A DNA stretch of 15,244 bases from JBCBXA01 sp039816825. Its GTDB lineage: Bacteria > Pseudomonadota > Alphaproteobacteria > Rhizobiales > Rhizobiaceae. Each line of letters opens with the position of its first letter. Positions within the stretch are counted from its first letter, which is position 1. A model generated the notes under the pieces. The model was given only the letters and a program-made list of their open reading frames with translations. It did no database searches and was not told the origin of the DNA. This document shows positions 1-8,468 of the stretch, in pieces. Location of the stretch: positions 1 to 15,244 of the forward strand of contig JBCBXA010000071.1 of the NCBI GenBank assembly GCA_039816825.1. The letters are read 5' to 3'. A program made the position numbers and the translations under genes.

Positions 1-480
1 CAGCAGCATCAGGAACGGGTAGAAGCCGTAACGGGTCTTCACCCATTCGATCTCGCGGGAGGCGAAAATGACACCGGCAATCGCCACCAGCGACGCCGCC
101 ACATTCAACCCTGCACCGAACAGATCGACGGTGAAGGAAATACCAAACGGCGGCAGCCACCGCCCCATGGTCATGGTTTGCGGGCCGTCCTCCAAAATCC
201 ACGCGAGAAGCGCGATATTGTTGATGGCCAGCAGCACCAGCGAAACGAGAGCGATCGGGAATTGCGTCGCCGTGCGCTTGCGCAGCATCAGCAGAATGGT
301 GCCGGCGATCATGGTGATGGCGATGGGCGCAATGATCAGCCAGGCCTGTGGCGCGACATCCGCTTTCACATAAGCGTCGAGATAATTGTAATCGGGCTTG
401 GGGGCCATGCCCTCAACCACCCCGGCCAACAGCGGAAGCACCGCACCAAGACTCATATCCATACCCATCTCAGTACCCAT
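1..480 (-). CDS. mnhD: Mrp/Mnh antiporter subunit D (N-terminal part, runs off window)
   Basis: Membrane subunit of the multisubunit Na+(K+)/H+ antiporter, related to the NuoM/NuoN proton-channel subunits of complex I. The frame is open from the ATG at 480 to the left edge, 160 codons, so only the N-terminus is present. Visible are hydrophobic stretches around residues 47-65 (WLIIAPIAITMIAGTILLML) and 70-90, then the segment WLPPFGISFTVDLFGAG, which resembles the conserved entry of this family. The start is uncertain: in-frame ATGs lie at 480, 468, 462 and 456. The 480 start overlaps mnhC by 11 bases; 468 would begin one base after the mnhC stop. No strong Shine-Dalgarno separates them, and coupling to mnhC translation is likely. 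Subunits E, F and G are expected beyond the left edge. Identity rests on gene order as well as sequence. Confidence 0.88.
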   Translation of the reverse strand, partial: MGTEMGMDMSLGAVLPLLAGVVEGMAPKPDYNYLDAYVKADVAPQAWLIIAPIAITMIAGTILLMLRKRTATQFPIALVSLVLLAINNIALLAWILEDGPQTMTMGRWLPPFGISFTVDLFGAGLNVAASLVAIAGVIFASREIEWVKTRYGFYPFLMLL

Positions 481-847
481 GGGGCGGCCCCGTCTCATCC
501 AGAGGCTCAGCCAGGCGCATCTCGTCCGTGTCGTCGGTCTCAAGGTCCTCATAGGACCGGTAGCCGAGCACCAGAAGGAACGCGAAGAGCGAGAACGAGA
601 TCACGATAGCCGTCAGAACGAGTGCCTGAGGCAGAGGATTGGCTGTCGCGAATTGCGGCACCCATTGGTCGAGATCAATGGCGGGCGGGACAGACCGCGT
701 GAGGCGACCGGCGGTGAAGAACAGCATGTTCACCGCATTGCCGAGCACAACGACGCCGAGCAGGATGCGGATCACGTGGCGAGACAGCAGCAGATAGATT
801 GCGACGGTGAAGAAGACACCGACGAGCACAGCGAGGACAGCTTCCAT
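470..847 (-). CDS. mnhC: Mrp/Mnh antiporter subunit C (NuoK-like)
   Basis: Small three-helix membrane subunit, homologous to NuoK of complex I, that forms part of the ion path of the Mrp antiporter. The protein is 125 residues, about the family's usual length. Hydrophobic segments fall near residues 4-22, 27-47 and 74-96. The family signature around LLGVVVLGNAVNMLFF and the following PLPQALVLTAIVISFS are both present. The C-terminal tail is acidic (DLETDDTDEM) and cytoplasmic in character. The start ATG (847) overlaps the mnhB stop as TAATG, so translation is probably coupled. No sign of truncation. Confidence 0.95.
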   Translation of the reverse strand: MEAVLAVLVGVFFTVAIYLLLSRHVIRILLGVVVLGNAVNMLFFTAGRLTRSVPPAIDLDQWVPQFATANPLPQALVLTAIVISFSLFAFLLVLGYRSYEDLETDDTDEMRLAEPLDETGPPHGY

Positions 848-1266
848 TACCGGCGCTCCCCTTCCTCAAGAGACAGCGCGATGGAAGTCACAGAACCCAC
901 CACAACCAGATAAACGCCTATATCAAAGACCAGCACTGTGGACAGTGGAATTTCGATCCCGCCAATGACGGGGTACACCCAAAGGCCAGTCATGAAAGGC
1001 ACGCTTGCGAAGATCGAAATGACACCCGCGAGCGTGGCGATGAAGAGGCCGAACGCAGCAATCGACAATGGGTGGAACCGCAATGCGCGGCGCACGGCAG
1101 ACACGCCGGAGGCAATGCCAAAGATCGCGAAAGCCGACGCTGCCAACAGCCCGCCGATAAAGCCGCCACCCGGCTCATTATGGCCTCGCAGCAAAATGAA
1201 AATGGAGAAGAGCACCATGAGCGCTGTGAAGTACGGTGCCACGGTGCGCAGCAGAAGCGTTTGCAT
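847..1266 (-). CDS. mnhB: Mrp/Mnh antiporter subunit B
   Basis: Membrane subunit B of the Mrp Na+(K+)/H+ antiporter. It has 139 residues and four hydrophobic segments. The conserved N-terminal signature RGHNEPGGGFIGGLLAA (about residues 28-44) is diagnostic of MnhB/MrpB. A later segment with the motif GVYLVVVGSVTSIALSL is also typical. The start ATG overlaps the mnhA stop by one base (TGATG). A is not fused to B here, unlike the fused PhaAB protein of some rhizobia, so the operon has the group 1 layout of separate A and B genes. Confidence 0.95.
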   Translation of the reverse strand: MQTLLLRTVAPYFTALMVLFSIFILLRGHNEPGGGFIGGLLAASAFAIFGIASGVSAVRRALRFHPLSIAAFGLFIATLAGVISIFASVPFMTGLWVYPVIGGIEIPLSTVLVFDIGVYLVVVGSVTSIALSLEEGERR

Positions 1267-3659
1267 CAGCGGGCTCCCTCAGTTGCAGCGGCTTTGGGTG
1301 CGGCGACTTCCTTGGCCGCGTCCTCACCCTCTACGGCACGGACTTTCGAGGCGCGGATGCGGATGAGGGCGTGAATGGCCAGGCCCGTAATCACAACAAC
1401 GCCAATCTCGCCCAGCGTATCGGTTCCGCGGTAGTCGACGATGATGACGTTCACGATGTTGCGGCCATGGGCAATGATGCGGCTGTATTCAGTGAAAAAG
1501 TCCGACAGGTTGGTGTTGAACGGTCCAGCCGTCGCTGCGATCAGCGCAATCGTCAGGCCAGCACCGCAGGCCAGCGCCACACCTCCATCGAGCACAAACT
1601 GGCCCCACCCGCGATGATCAGACGGCGTGAGGCTGAGCTTTGTCATCGCCAGCGCCAAAATGACCACCGACAGGGTCTCCACCATAAACTGTGTGAAGCT
1701 GAGATCGGGGGCACCAAAGAGCATAAAGATCAGCGCCACTGCGAAGCCCTGGATACCCAGGGAGATGATGGCGTTGAGGCGGCTCTTCGCATTGACGACG
1801 GCGATGAGGCCGACAACGGCAAGCGCAATGATGGCCCAGACATGGAACTGGAACGCGGCAAAGACCGGCCAATCCGGCATCTCACCACCCAGAAGCAGCG
1901 GCACCCAAAGGGACAGGGCAACGAAAATAAACGTCACCACCATATAGACCTCAAGCCGACCTGACTGGAGACTAGACGTGAAGCCGTAAGAGAAGCGCAC
2001 GAGACCGGACACAGCCTGATCAAACCCTCTGTCCGGCCCCCAGCCGATGGCATTGAGCACAGACGCCATGGCAGCGCGCAGCTTGTCGATCTGTGTGTAG
2101 AACAGGACGCCCAGCGCGATGGTAACGATCGAAAGCGCCAAAGGCGTAGACCAATAGGTTGGAAAGCCGAGAATCTTGACCGTAACCGCATCGCCGTAAA
2201 CCGCACTGGCCATGGGCGACGAAATGAGCTTGTGGGTTGCGCCTGAGAACAGAGCGCCAATCAGACCAAGGCCCGAGAGAACGACTGGCCCCAGCCACAG
2301 CGACGCAGGGCCCTCATGGGCCTTGGACAAATGGTCCGGCTTGTCGCCCAGCATGGGCTTAAGCGCGACGGCGGCACCGATCACCAGCATCAATGCGTTG
2401 CCCAGAATGGCAACGGCCAGAATAAGCAGCGACCAGTCGGAACCCAGCAGCCCGTAATACATCTCTTCCTTGGCCATGAAGCCGTAAAAGAACGGAAGGC
2501 CGCCCATGGACAGCGCAGCCAGACATGCAGCCGCAAATGTGATGGGCATGACCTTGCGCAGACCGGCGAGCTTAGTGACGTCCCGCGTTCCGGCCTCATG
2601 ATCGATGGTGCCCGCCACCATGAAGAGACAGCCCTTAAAGAGCGAGTGCGCGACCAGGTACAGCACCGCGCCTTCAATCGCCTTTTCCGTACCCCAACCG
2701 GTGAGCATGACCAAAAGGCCAAGGGACGCCACGGTCGTGTAGGCCAGCATCAGCTTGAGGTCTGTCTGGCGAACGGCGAGGAACGTGCCGACCAGCAAAG
2801 TCGTGCCGCCGAAAATGGGGAGAACGGTTTCCCAGAGCGCGGTCTCACCCATGACCGGGTTGAGGCGCATCAACAGGTACACACCCGCCTTCACCATAGT
2901 GGCGGAGTGCAGATAGGCCGATACCGGCGTCGGCGCTTCCATCGCATTGGGCAACCAGAAGTGCAGCGGGAACTGGGCCGACTTTGTGAAGCAGCCGCCA
3001 AGCACCAGCACAAAAGCCATGAGATAAAGCGGCGAATTGCGCAGCGTGTCACCGGACGCCAGCACCCCGGATAGCGATGCCTCACCGGTGATCATGTGCA
3101 GCGTGACGATACCCGCCATGAGAATAAGGCCACCACCGCCCGTGATGATCAGCGCCTGAAGCGCTGCACGGCGTGAGGCGGCGCGTTGATTGCCAAAGCC
3201 GATCAGCAGGAAGGACGTGATGGACGTCAGCTCCCAAAGGACGAACAGGGCATAGAGATTGTCTGCAGCGACGAGGCCGAGCATGGCGCCCATGAACAGA
3301 AACAGGAACGAGAAGAAACGCCCCTGCTGCGGATGACCCTTCAGGTAGCCGCCGGCATATATGACGACCAGGGTGCCGATGCCCGTGACCAAAAGCCCGA
3401 AAACGAAACTCAATCCGTCAAACAGATAGCTCAGCTCAACATTGAGGCTTGGCACCCATTGGATACCGCCCTGGACGGTGCCACCTGCCGAAATAGTGTC
3501 GGAAAGCCCCAGGATCTGCAGGAAGATGATGGCCGGAAAAATGGCCAGCAGCCAGCCAGCGGCGCCGCCAAACACGCGCACCGCACTGGGCGCCAGAACG
3601 GCAGCAAGAAACGGCAGGCCCAGAATGATGAGCATGATCACCGGATCGGTTGAAAACAT
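1266..3659 (-). CDS. mnhA: Mrp/Mnh antiporter subunit A
   Basis: Largest subunit of the Mrp antiporter, 797 residues, close to the usual length of about 800. Residues 1-500 form the NuoL-like antiporter domain. Charged intramembrane positions expected in this family are present: Glu143 in LWELTS, Lys226 in FTKSAQFP, Lys257 in the ATMVKAG stretch, His338 and Lys342 in AHSLFKG, and Lys397 in FMAKEEMYY. Residues about 605-675 match the MrpA/DUF4040 domain (GAPDLSFTQFMVETLS). Residues about 735-770 carry the MrpA C-terminal signature NVIIVDYRGTDTLGEIG. The last 25 residues are an Ala/Lys/Glu-rich tail of low complexity. It is the first gene of the visible operon. The ATG at 3659 lacks a good Shine-Dalgarno, but no other nearby in-frame start is evident. 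Confidence 0.96.
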   Translation of the reverse strand: MFSTDPVIMLIILGLPFLAAVLAPSAVRVFGGAAGWLLAIFPAIIFLQILGLSDTISAGGTVQGGIQWVPSLNVELSYLFDGLSFVFGLLVTGIGTLVVIYAGGYLKGHPQQGRFFSFLFLFMGAMLGLVAADNLYALFVLWELTSITSFLLIGFGNQRAASRRAALQALIITGGGGLILMAGIVTLHMITGEASLSGVLASGDTLRNSPLYLMAFVLVLGGCFTKSAQFPLHFWLPNAMEAPTPVSAYLHSATMVKAGVYLLMRLNPVMGETALWETVLPIFGGTTLLVGTFLAVRQTDLKLMLAYTTVASLGLLVMLTGWGTEKAIEGAVLYLVAHSLFKGCLFMVAGTIDHEAGTRDVTKLAGLRKVMPITFAAACLAALSMGGLPFFYGFMAKEEMYYGLLGSDWSLLILAVAILGNALMLVIGAAVALKPMLGDKPDHLSKAHEGPASLWLGPVVLSGLGLIGALFSGATHKLISSPMASAVYGDAVTVKILGFPTYWSTPLALSIVTIALGVLFYTQIDKLRAAMASVLNAIGWGPDRGFDQAVSGLVRFSYGFTSSLQSGRLEVYMVVTFIFVALSLWVPLLLGGEMPDWPVFAAFQFHVWAIIALAVVGLIAVVNAKSRLNAIISLGIQGFAVALIFMLFGAPDLSFTQFMVETLSVVILALAMTKLSLTPSDHRGWGQFVLDGGVALACGAGLTIALIAATAGPFNTNLSDFFTEYSRIIAHGRNIVNVIIVDYRGTDTLGEIGVVVITGLAIHALIRIRASKVRAVEGEDAAKEVAAPKAAATEGAR

Positions 3660-3835
3660 TCAAAGGAACCCATGACGGCGCGCGGAAAGGCGCAGTGAAT
3701 CGCGTATCTGCAAGCGGTAACTAGAGACCCGACCTACCAGTCTCAAGGGTATCGTGACCAATACCGAACCCAAGACTGGATAATTCGAACCTTTCGGCAC
3801 ACATAGAGACCAAATGAGACTTGAAAGGCCCCCAC
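3660..3835. promoter_or_regulatory. divergent mnhA / msrB control region with nested inverted repeat
   Basis: This 176-base gap must hold promoters for the leftward mnh operon and the rightward msrB operon. I see no convincing -35/-10 pair on either strand. It does contain a nested inverted repeat: CCAGTCT (3737-3743) pairs perfectly with AGACTGG (3773-3779), and inside it GGTAT (3748-3752) pairs with ATACC (3761-3765), leaving an 8-base apical loop. On either transcript it would lie in the 5' leader, about 56 bases before msrB or 77 before mnhA. It could be an operator or an RNA hairpin. Confidence 0.5.
3823..3828 (+). promoter_or_regulatory. ribosome binding site deciding the msrB start
   Basis: GAAAGG lies 7 bases before the ATG at 3836. 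A TTG five codons upstream at 3821 also opens the frame, but it overlaps this site, so ATG 3836 is the better start. Confidence 0.75.
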
Positions 3836-4255
3836 ATGTCCGCTGCTGATATTGCCGACCTGCCGGTTAACAAAACCGACGCCGAATGGCGCGAAGAATT
3901 GACTCCCGAACAGTACTACGTGCTGCGAGAACACGGCACGGAGCGCGCGGGCACTTCTCAACTCAACTACGTGGAGGATGACGGCGTCTTCCGTTGTGCG
4001 GGCTGCGAGCATCCGCTGTTCCGCACCGCCGAGAAGTTTGAGAGCGGAACCGGCTGGCCGAGCTTCTTTGCGCCGATCAACGAGCACGCTGTGACCGAGC
4101 ACAAGGATCGCTCCTTCTTCATGACGCGCACGGAAATCCGCTGCGCCAATTGTGGTGGGCATCTGGGCCATGTGTTCAATGACGGCCCACGGCCCACCGG
4201 CCAGCGCTACTGCATGAACGGCGTCGCGATGAACTTCACGCCGGACGCTGAATAA
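3836..4255 (+). CDS. msrB: peptide-methionine (R)-S-oxide reductase MsrB
   Basis: Reduces the R epimer of methionine sulfoxide in proteins back to methionine, in the cytoplasm (no signal peptide). The protein has 139 residues from ATG 3836. Zinc ligands are C54 and C57 (RCAGC) and C103 and C106 (RCANC). The catalytic cysteine is C126 in GQRYCMNG. GTGWPSFF (71-78) and GHVFNDGPRPTG (111-122) are family signatures. The position of the usual resolving cysteine in the GxGWPS motif is Thr72, and there is no other free cysteine, so this is a 1-Cys type enzyme that must be recycled by an external reductant. The stop overlaps the next gene's start by one base (TAATG), so it heads a three-gene operon. 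Confidence 0.96.
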   Translation: MSAADIADLPVNKTDAEWREELTPEQYYVLREHGTERAGTSQLNYVEDDGVFRCAGCEHPLFRTAEKFESGTGWPSFFAPINEHAVTEHKDRSFFMTRTEIRCANCGGHLGHVFNDGPRPTGQRYCMNGVAMNFTPDAE

Positions 4256-6366
4256 TGACCGCCAAGCCCCCCATCGCTGAGAAGCGCCCCGTTACCTCAA
4301 CCCACCACGGCCAAACCTTGGTGGATGATTACGCCTGGCTGCGCGCCGACAATTGGCAGGAAGCCATGCGAGAGCCGGAGAAGCTGCCGGAGCCCATCGC
4401 CGCCTACCTGCGCGCCGAAAACGCCTATCAGGAGGCGTGTCTCGCCGACACGGCGGACCGGCGCGCGGCACTGGTTGAAGAGATGAAGGGCCGCATCAAG
4501 GAGGATGACAGCTCCGTGCCTCAGCTCGATGGGCCTTACCAATATTGGGTCGAGTACCGCGAGGGCGGAGAATACCCCGTCTACAAGCGCAGGCCCCGCG
4601 ATGCGGACGCTGGAACCGCGGAGCAGATCCTCCTCGACGGCGATCTGGAGGGCAAGGACAAGGCCTACTTCTCGCTCGGCGGCATGGACCGCAGCCCGTC
4701 GCACAAGCTGGGGGCATGGATCGTCGATGAGAACGGCTCGGAATATTACCGCCTACGCGTCCGCGATCTTGAGACGGCCCAAGACACAGGCGAGACGCTC
4801 GAAGATGTAGGCAGCTTCGTCTTCACCGATGACGAGACGCTCTATTACGCCCTCGTGGATGAGAGCCACCGCCCTTCCAAAATCTTCCGCCACACGCTGG
4901 GCACGGCGCAGGCGGATGATGTGCTGGTCTATGAAGAAACCGACCCCCGCTTCTTCTGCGGGGTGGGCATCAGCCAGTCGGAACGGTTTCTGTTCATCTC
5001 GGCCTCGGTGAACGATCAGGACGAATTGCACTTCCTCGATCTGGCGGACCCCGAAGCCACACTCACCTGCATGCAGCCTCGGCAGGACGGCGTGGAGTAT
5101 GGCGCCGACCACATGGTGCAGGACGGGGAAGACCTCTTCATCATCCGCACCAATGCCGACGGCGCCGAAGACTTCAAACTCGTCACGGCCCCCATCGCCG
5201 CGCCGGGCCGCGCCAACTGGACGGATCTTGTGCCCCACAAGGCCGGCTGCACCATCCTCTCCGCTGATCCGCTGAAGAACTGGCTCGTGCGCATGGAGCG
5301 CGAGAACGCCCTGCCCCGCATCGTGGTGCGCCACCTGCCCACCGGCGAGGAACACGCAATCGCCTTTGACGAGGAGACCTATGCCCTGGGCGCAGATACT
5401 GGCGAGGAGTGGGACAGCGACACGCTTCGCTTAACCTATGCCAGCCCCACCACGCCCAGCCAGACCTGGGACTACAATATGGCCACCCGCGAGCGCACCC
5501 TGCGCAAGGAGCAGGAAGTGCCATCGGGCCATGACGCCAGCCAATATGTCACCCGCCGCCTCATGGTGCCGAGCCATGATGGCGAGCTGGTGCCCGCCAC
5601 CGTGCTGCACCGCGCAGACCTCGAACTGGACGGGTCCGCCCCCTGCTTCCTCTACGCCTACGGCTCCTACGGCGCCTCCATGCCGGCGAGCTTTTCGACG
5701 GTGAAATTCTCCCTCGTCGACCGTGGCTGGGTGCATGTAACGGCCCACATTCGCGGTGGCGCGGAGAAGGGCCGCGGCTGGTACGAGCAATCCAAAAAGG
5801 GCGGCAAGCACCACACTTTCAAAGACTTCATCGCCGTGGGCGAGTATCTCGCAAGCCAAAATGAAAAAGGGGAAGGCTTCACCGCCCGGGGCAAAATCGT
5901 CGCCAATGGCGGCTCGGCGGGCGGCTTGCTGATGGGCGCGGTGGCCAATATGGCGCCGGACCTCTTCGCCGGCATCGTGGCCGATGTGCCCTTTGTCGAC
6001 GTGCTGAACACCATTCTCGACGCCAGCCTGCCCCTCACGCCGGGGGAGTGGAGCCAGTGGGGCAACCCCATCGAGAGCGCCGAAGAGTATGCCATCATCG
6101 CCAGCTACAGCCCCTACGACAATGTGACGGCCCAGGCCTACCCGCCCATGCTGGTCACCGCCGGCGTGTCAGACCCGCGCGTCACCTACTGGGAGCCCGC
6201 CAAATGGGTGTCCAAACTCCGCGCCACCAAAACGGACGACAACCCACTCTACCTCAAAACCAATATGACCAGCGGCCATTTCGGCAAGACAGGCCGCTTC
6301 GCCGGCCTGGACGACACGGCCCTGACCTATGATTTCGCCATGCGCTCAGTCGGAGAAACAGCATGA
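4255..6366 (+). CDS. ptrB: oligopeptidase B-type serine peptidase (family S9A)
   Basis: Cytoplasmic prolyl-oligopeptidase-family enzyme expected to cleave short peptides after basic residues. It has 703 residues and no signal peptide. Residues about 10-420 are the N-terminal beta-propeller region and about 430-703 the alpha/beta-hydrolase domain. The catalytic triad is readable: Ser554 in NGGSAGGLLMG, Asp640 in GVSDPRVTYWEP, and His675 in SGHFGKTGRF. The last two motifs match oligopeptidase B rather than prolyl oligopeptidase. The spacing between triad residues agrees with E. coli oligopeptidase B. The start overlaps msrB by one base and the stop overlaps the next gene by four (ATGA), indicating translational coupling. 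The substrate class is inferred from family, not seen. Confidence 0.93.
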   Translation: MTAKPPIAEKRPVTSTHHGQTLVDDYAWLRADNWQEAMREPEKLPEPIAAYLRAENAYQEACLADTADRRAALVEEMKGRIKEDDSSVPQLDGPYQYWVEYREGGEYPVYKRRPRDADAGTAEQILLDGDLEGKDKAYFSLGGMDRSPSHKLGAWIVDENGSEYYRLRVRDLETAQDTGETLEDVGSFVFTDDETLYYALVDESHRPSKIFRHTLGTAQADDVLVYEETDPRFFCGVGISQSERFLFISASVNDQDELHFLDLADPEATLTCMQPRQDGVEYGADHMVQDGEDLFIIRTNADGAEDFKLVTAPIAAPGRANWTDLVPHKAGCTILSADPLKNWLVRMERENALPRIVVRHLPTGEEHAIAFDEETYALGADTGEEWDSDTLRLTYASPTTPSQTWDYNMATRERTLRKEQEVPSGHDASQYVTRRLMVPSHDGELVPATVLHRADLELDGSAPCFLYAYGSYGASMPASFSTVKFSLVDRGWVHVTAHIRGGAEKGRGWYEQSKKGGKHHTFKDFIAVGEYLASQNEKGEGFTARGKIVANGGSAGGLLMGAVANMAPDLFAGIVADVPFVDVLNTILDASLPLTPGEWSQWGNPIESAEEYAIIASYSPYDNVTAQAYPPMLVTAGVSDPRVTYWEPAKWVSKLRATKTDDNPLYLKTNMTSGHFGKTGRFAGLDDTALTYDFAMRSVGETA

Positions 6367-6746
6367 CCGCAACGATCCCCTCTACAGTCATATATGGCAT
6401 CAAAAGCTGCACCACTGTGAGAAAGGCCCGCAAATGGGCGGAGGCCGAAGGCCTCGACCATACCTATGCGGACTTCGCCGACCTAGGCGAAGACCTCCCC
6501 GCCGCAATTTCGCGCTGGTTCGACAAGGCGGGCCAGGACAAGGTGATGAACACCAGAAGCACCAACTTCAAAGCCCTGCCGGAAGCCGAGCGCGAGCAGA
6601 TGGAGAACGACGCGGACTACGCAGTGCAGAAGCTGGCCGAGGACCCAAGGATGCTGAAACGGCCAGTATTGGAGACCGAGCGCGGGGTGGTGACGGGGTT
6701 TGATGTTGGCGAGTGGATCATTCGCTCCCCTCCGGTTCTTGATTAG
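6363..6746 (+). CDS. ArsC/Spx/YffB-family thioredoxin-fold protein
   Basis: Small protein (127 residues) of the ArsC-like thioredoxin-fold family (COG1393). The N-terminal VIYGIKSCTTVRKARKW carries the single family cysteine, C16, and LKRPVLE (98-104) carries the conserved Arg-Pro. The YGIKxC form resembles YffB more than true arsenate reductase. No arsenic-resistance genes are nearby, so arsenate reduction should not be assumed; a glutathione-dependent reductase role is possible. The start ATG overlaps the upstream peptidase stop (ATGA). The last codons, after GFDVGEW, overlap the 3' end of the opposite-strand Sel1 gene by 29 bases. The short proline-containing C-terminal tail is not typical and may have been altered at that junction. 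Confidence 0.88.
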   Translation: MTATIPSTVIYGIKSCTTVRKARKWAEAEGLDHTYADFADLGEDLPAAISRWFDKAGQDKVMNTRSTNFKALPEAEREQMENDADYAVQKLAEDPRMLKRPVLETERGVVTGFDVGEWIIRSPPVLD

Positions 6747-8346
6747 CCTGCAAGTGGTAGACCAACGACCCGCTCTCTTCTCGTGGTTCTACGACGTTAA
6801 TCTGAAACTTTGTGTACGCATCAAAAGCATCTCCACACACAGCGACAGAGATCAGGTCGTGCGCCTCCTTAGATATCAGTTCAAAATTTTCCCAAGACCA
6901 TTCATGACGATCCTGAGTTATTTCAGCAAGCTGACTTGCCGCGCTGCAATTTCCTTGTTTTGCGGACCGCGAATACCAAGCGATAGCTTGATCAAGATCA
7001 CCACTCCAATTGAGTGCCAATAGTGGGTGCCAATCGAGCGTGCCAGAGTGTAGCTGCGCCATCTCCAAATTGGTATCGCTCACGCCACCAAGAGCAGCCT
7101 GTCGGAGGTAAAACTCAGCTTCAACGAATTTGTTTGGCGACCCACTCTTTATCATATCGTAGCCCATCTTTGCGTAAGCGATTGGAGCTTCTCGGTGTAG
7201 CGCTTTATCCAAGAAAACGTCGGCAAGGGCTTTGTCGGTATGTGGGAGAAACTCACATGTAACATTGCAAAGAGGGTGGTAGTAATACGCAAGCTCAACT
7301 TGGGCTGGCACTGATCCACCTTCAGCTGCGTCACTTAGCAGTTGCACTCTCGCATCCGCCGAGAGCGCATGCGAACTGACCTTTGAGTGCGCGTACACAT
7401 ATAGATCGTGGGGATCATTCTCATTTAGGTATTTACGGAGGAATGTCGGAGCCTCATCGAGAGCTGCGATTGTTATAAAATCGGGAACATCGTACTGATT
7501 TGCACGATCGTAGATCAGTCTAACTCGTGCTTCAAACAATCCTCTGCTCGCTGCTTCCTCGACTAGCTGGAGATATACTGTGTAGTCGGCCCAGCCGCCC
7601 AAACATTCTGCACCATTTGAAAAAACTATCCAGTCATCGAAACCCGGCAGTAAGAAATCCATACCTAGATATTTGAAAAAACGTTGCTCGGCGTGTTCTA
7701 CATTTGCGAAATGCTGATTCACAGAACCTGAGCGGAAGCACTTCTCTTTATACAATTCGTCAGCTGCGTATAAACTAGCTTCTGCAGACCCCAATGAGTA
7801 CGCGTGGCTCAAATGCTTCAAGGCCAAACCAATGTCCGGCTCGGCAAAAATACCATCACGATAAACTCGATAGAGCGAAACATGCGCGCCAGCCTGACCA
7901 TTTGAAGCGAGCTGCTTCAGCTGTCCAAGCGCTGTCTCGTAGAGGTCCTGAGTCAGGTATGAGTAGGCAAGCGCCAACCGTTCTTCGGAAGTTGCGTCAC
8001 CCCGCCTGACAAGTATGCCACAGACTTCACGGGCGAGGGCACTATTCTCAACTTCGTATGCGTGTACGGCAGATTGCCTTCCAGTACCGAATGGCCGGCC
8101 AGCGTGAATGCACCGACTTGACAATTCTCGAGATTCTTCAAGCTGCCAGTTGCGAGTAGCGCCGGATACATCATCACAGTAACTGTACCACGAAACGTTT
8201 TCGCATAGGCTCTTTGGAATATGATTAACTGCTGAAACAAACCAACCAGCAGCGGTGTTGAAAAGAAAACCTGAAGCAGCGGCAGTTACACCTGCTCAAA
8301 CGGCGGCGCCTATTGCTGCGAACTTGAACCTATCTGAATTCCACAT
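6718..8346 (-). pseudogene. Sel1-like repeat protein with in-frame TGA at codon 17
   Basis: The long uninterrupted frame begins only at a TTG (8124), but coding-like sequence continues upstream. With an ATG at 8346, preceded by AGAGG at a spacing of about 10 bases, the frame reads MWNSDRFKFAAIGAAV, then TGA (8298-8296), then AGVTAAASGFLFNTAAGWFV and on to 6718. Joined, this is a 542-codon protein with a hydrophobic N-terminal anchor or signal at about residues 8-35. The body holds Sel1/TPR-like helical repeats, for example around ALKHLSHAYSLGSAEAS and AIAWYSRSAKQGNCSAAS. No ATG, GTG or TTG lies between the TGA and 8124, and TTG 8124 has no good ribosome site and would lose the anchor. Base composition is clearly lower in GC than its neighbours (27 of 60 at 7441-7500 against 44 of 60 at 5281-5340), suggesting acquired DNA. 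Function is unknown. A sequencing error at 8296-8298 is the main alternative. Confidence 0.72.
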
Positions 8347-8377
8347 TTCAAACCATCCTCTATCAACACGTGGATAT

Positions 8378-8460
8378 TTGAGAATGAACTTTCAAGGCAT
8401 GTATCCGAAGCAAGCCCCATTTGGTCATTGCATTCGTGTGAACCCCATAAGCATTCTCAA
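8378..8460. repeat. 9-bp perfect inverted repeat upstream of the Sel1 gene
   Basis: TTGAGAATG (8378-8386) and CATTCTCAA (8452-8460) are exact reverse complements separated by 65 bases. They lie 32 and 106 bases upstream of the inferred Sel1 ATG at 8346. They could be paired operator half-sites or the base of a leader hairpin. The stretch around them has the same lower GC as the Sel1 gene. Confidence 0.5.
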
Positions 8461-8468
8461 GCAATTTA

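Noticed and set aside
1236..1964. Long plus-strand frame opposite mnhA (242 codons)
   Set aside because: It is antisense to a clearly conserved gene, with a low-complexity, charged composition typical of the shadow of a membrane protein gene.
4753..5355. 200-codon minus-strand frame inside the oligopeptidase gene
   Set aside because: Antisense to a gene with an intact catalytic triad and overlapping operon structure; no independent support.
6363..6746. Calling the ArsC-like gene an arsenate reductase
   Set aside because: The YGIKxC form is closer to YffB and there is no arsenic-resistance context; only the fold family is supported.
7953..8240. 95-codon minus-strand frame overlapping the start of the Sel1 gene
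   Set aside because: It is out of frame with the Sel1 body, while the Sel1 frame itself extends upstream with better start, ribosome site and hydrophobic anchor.
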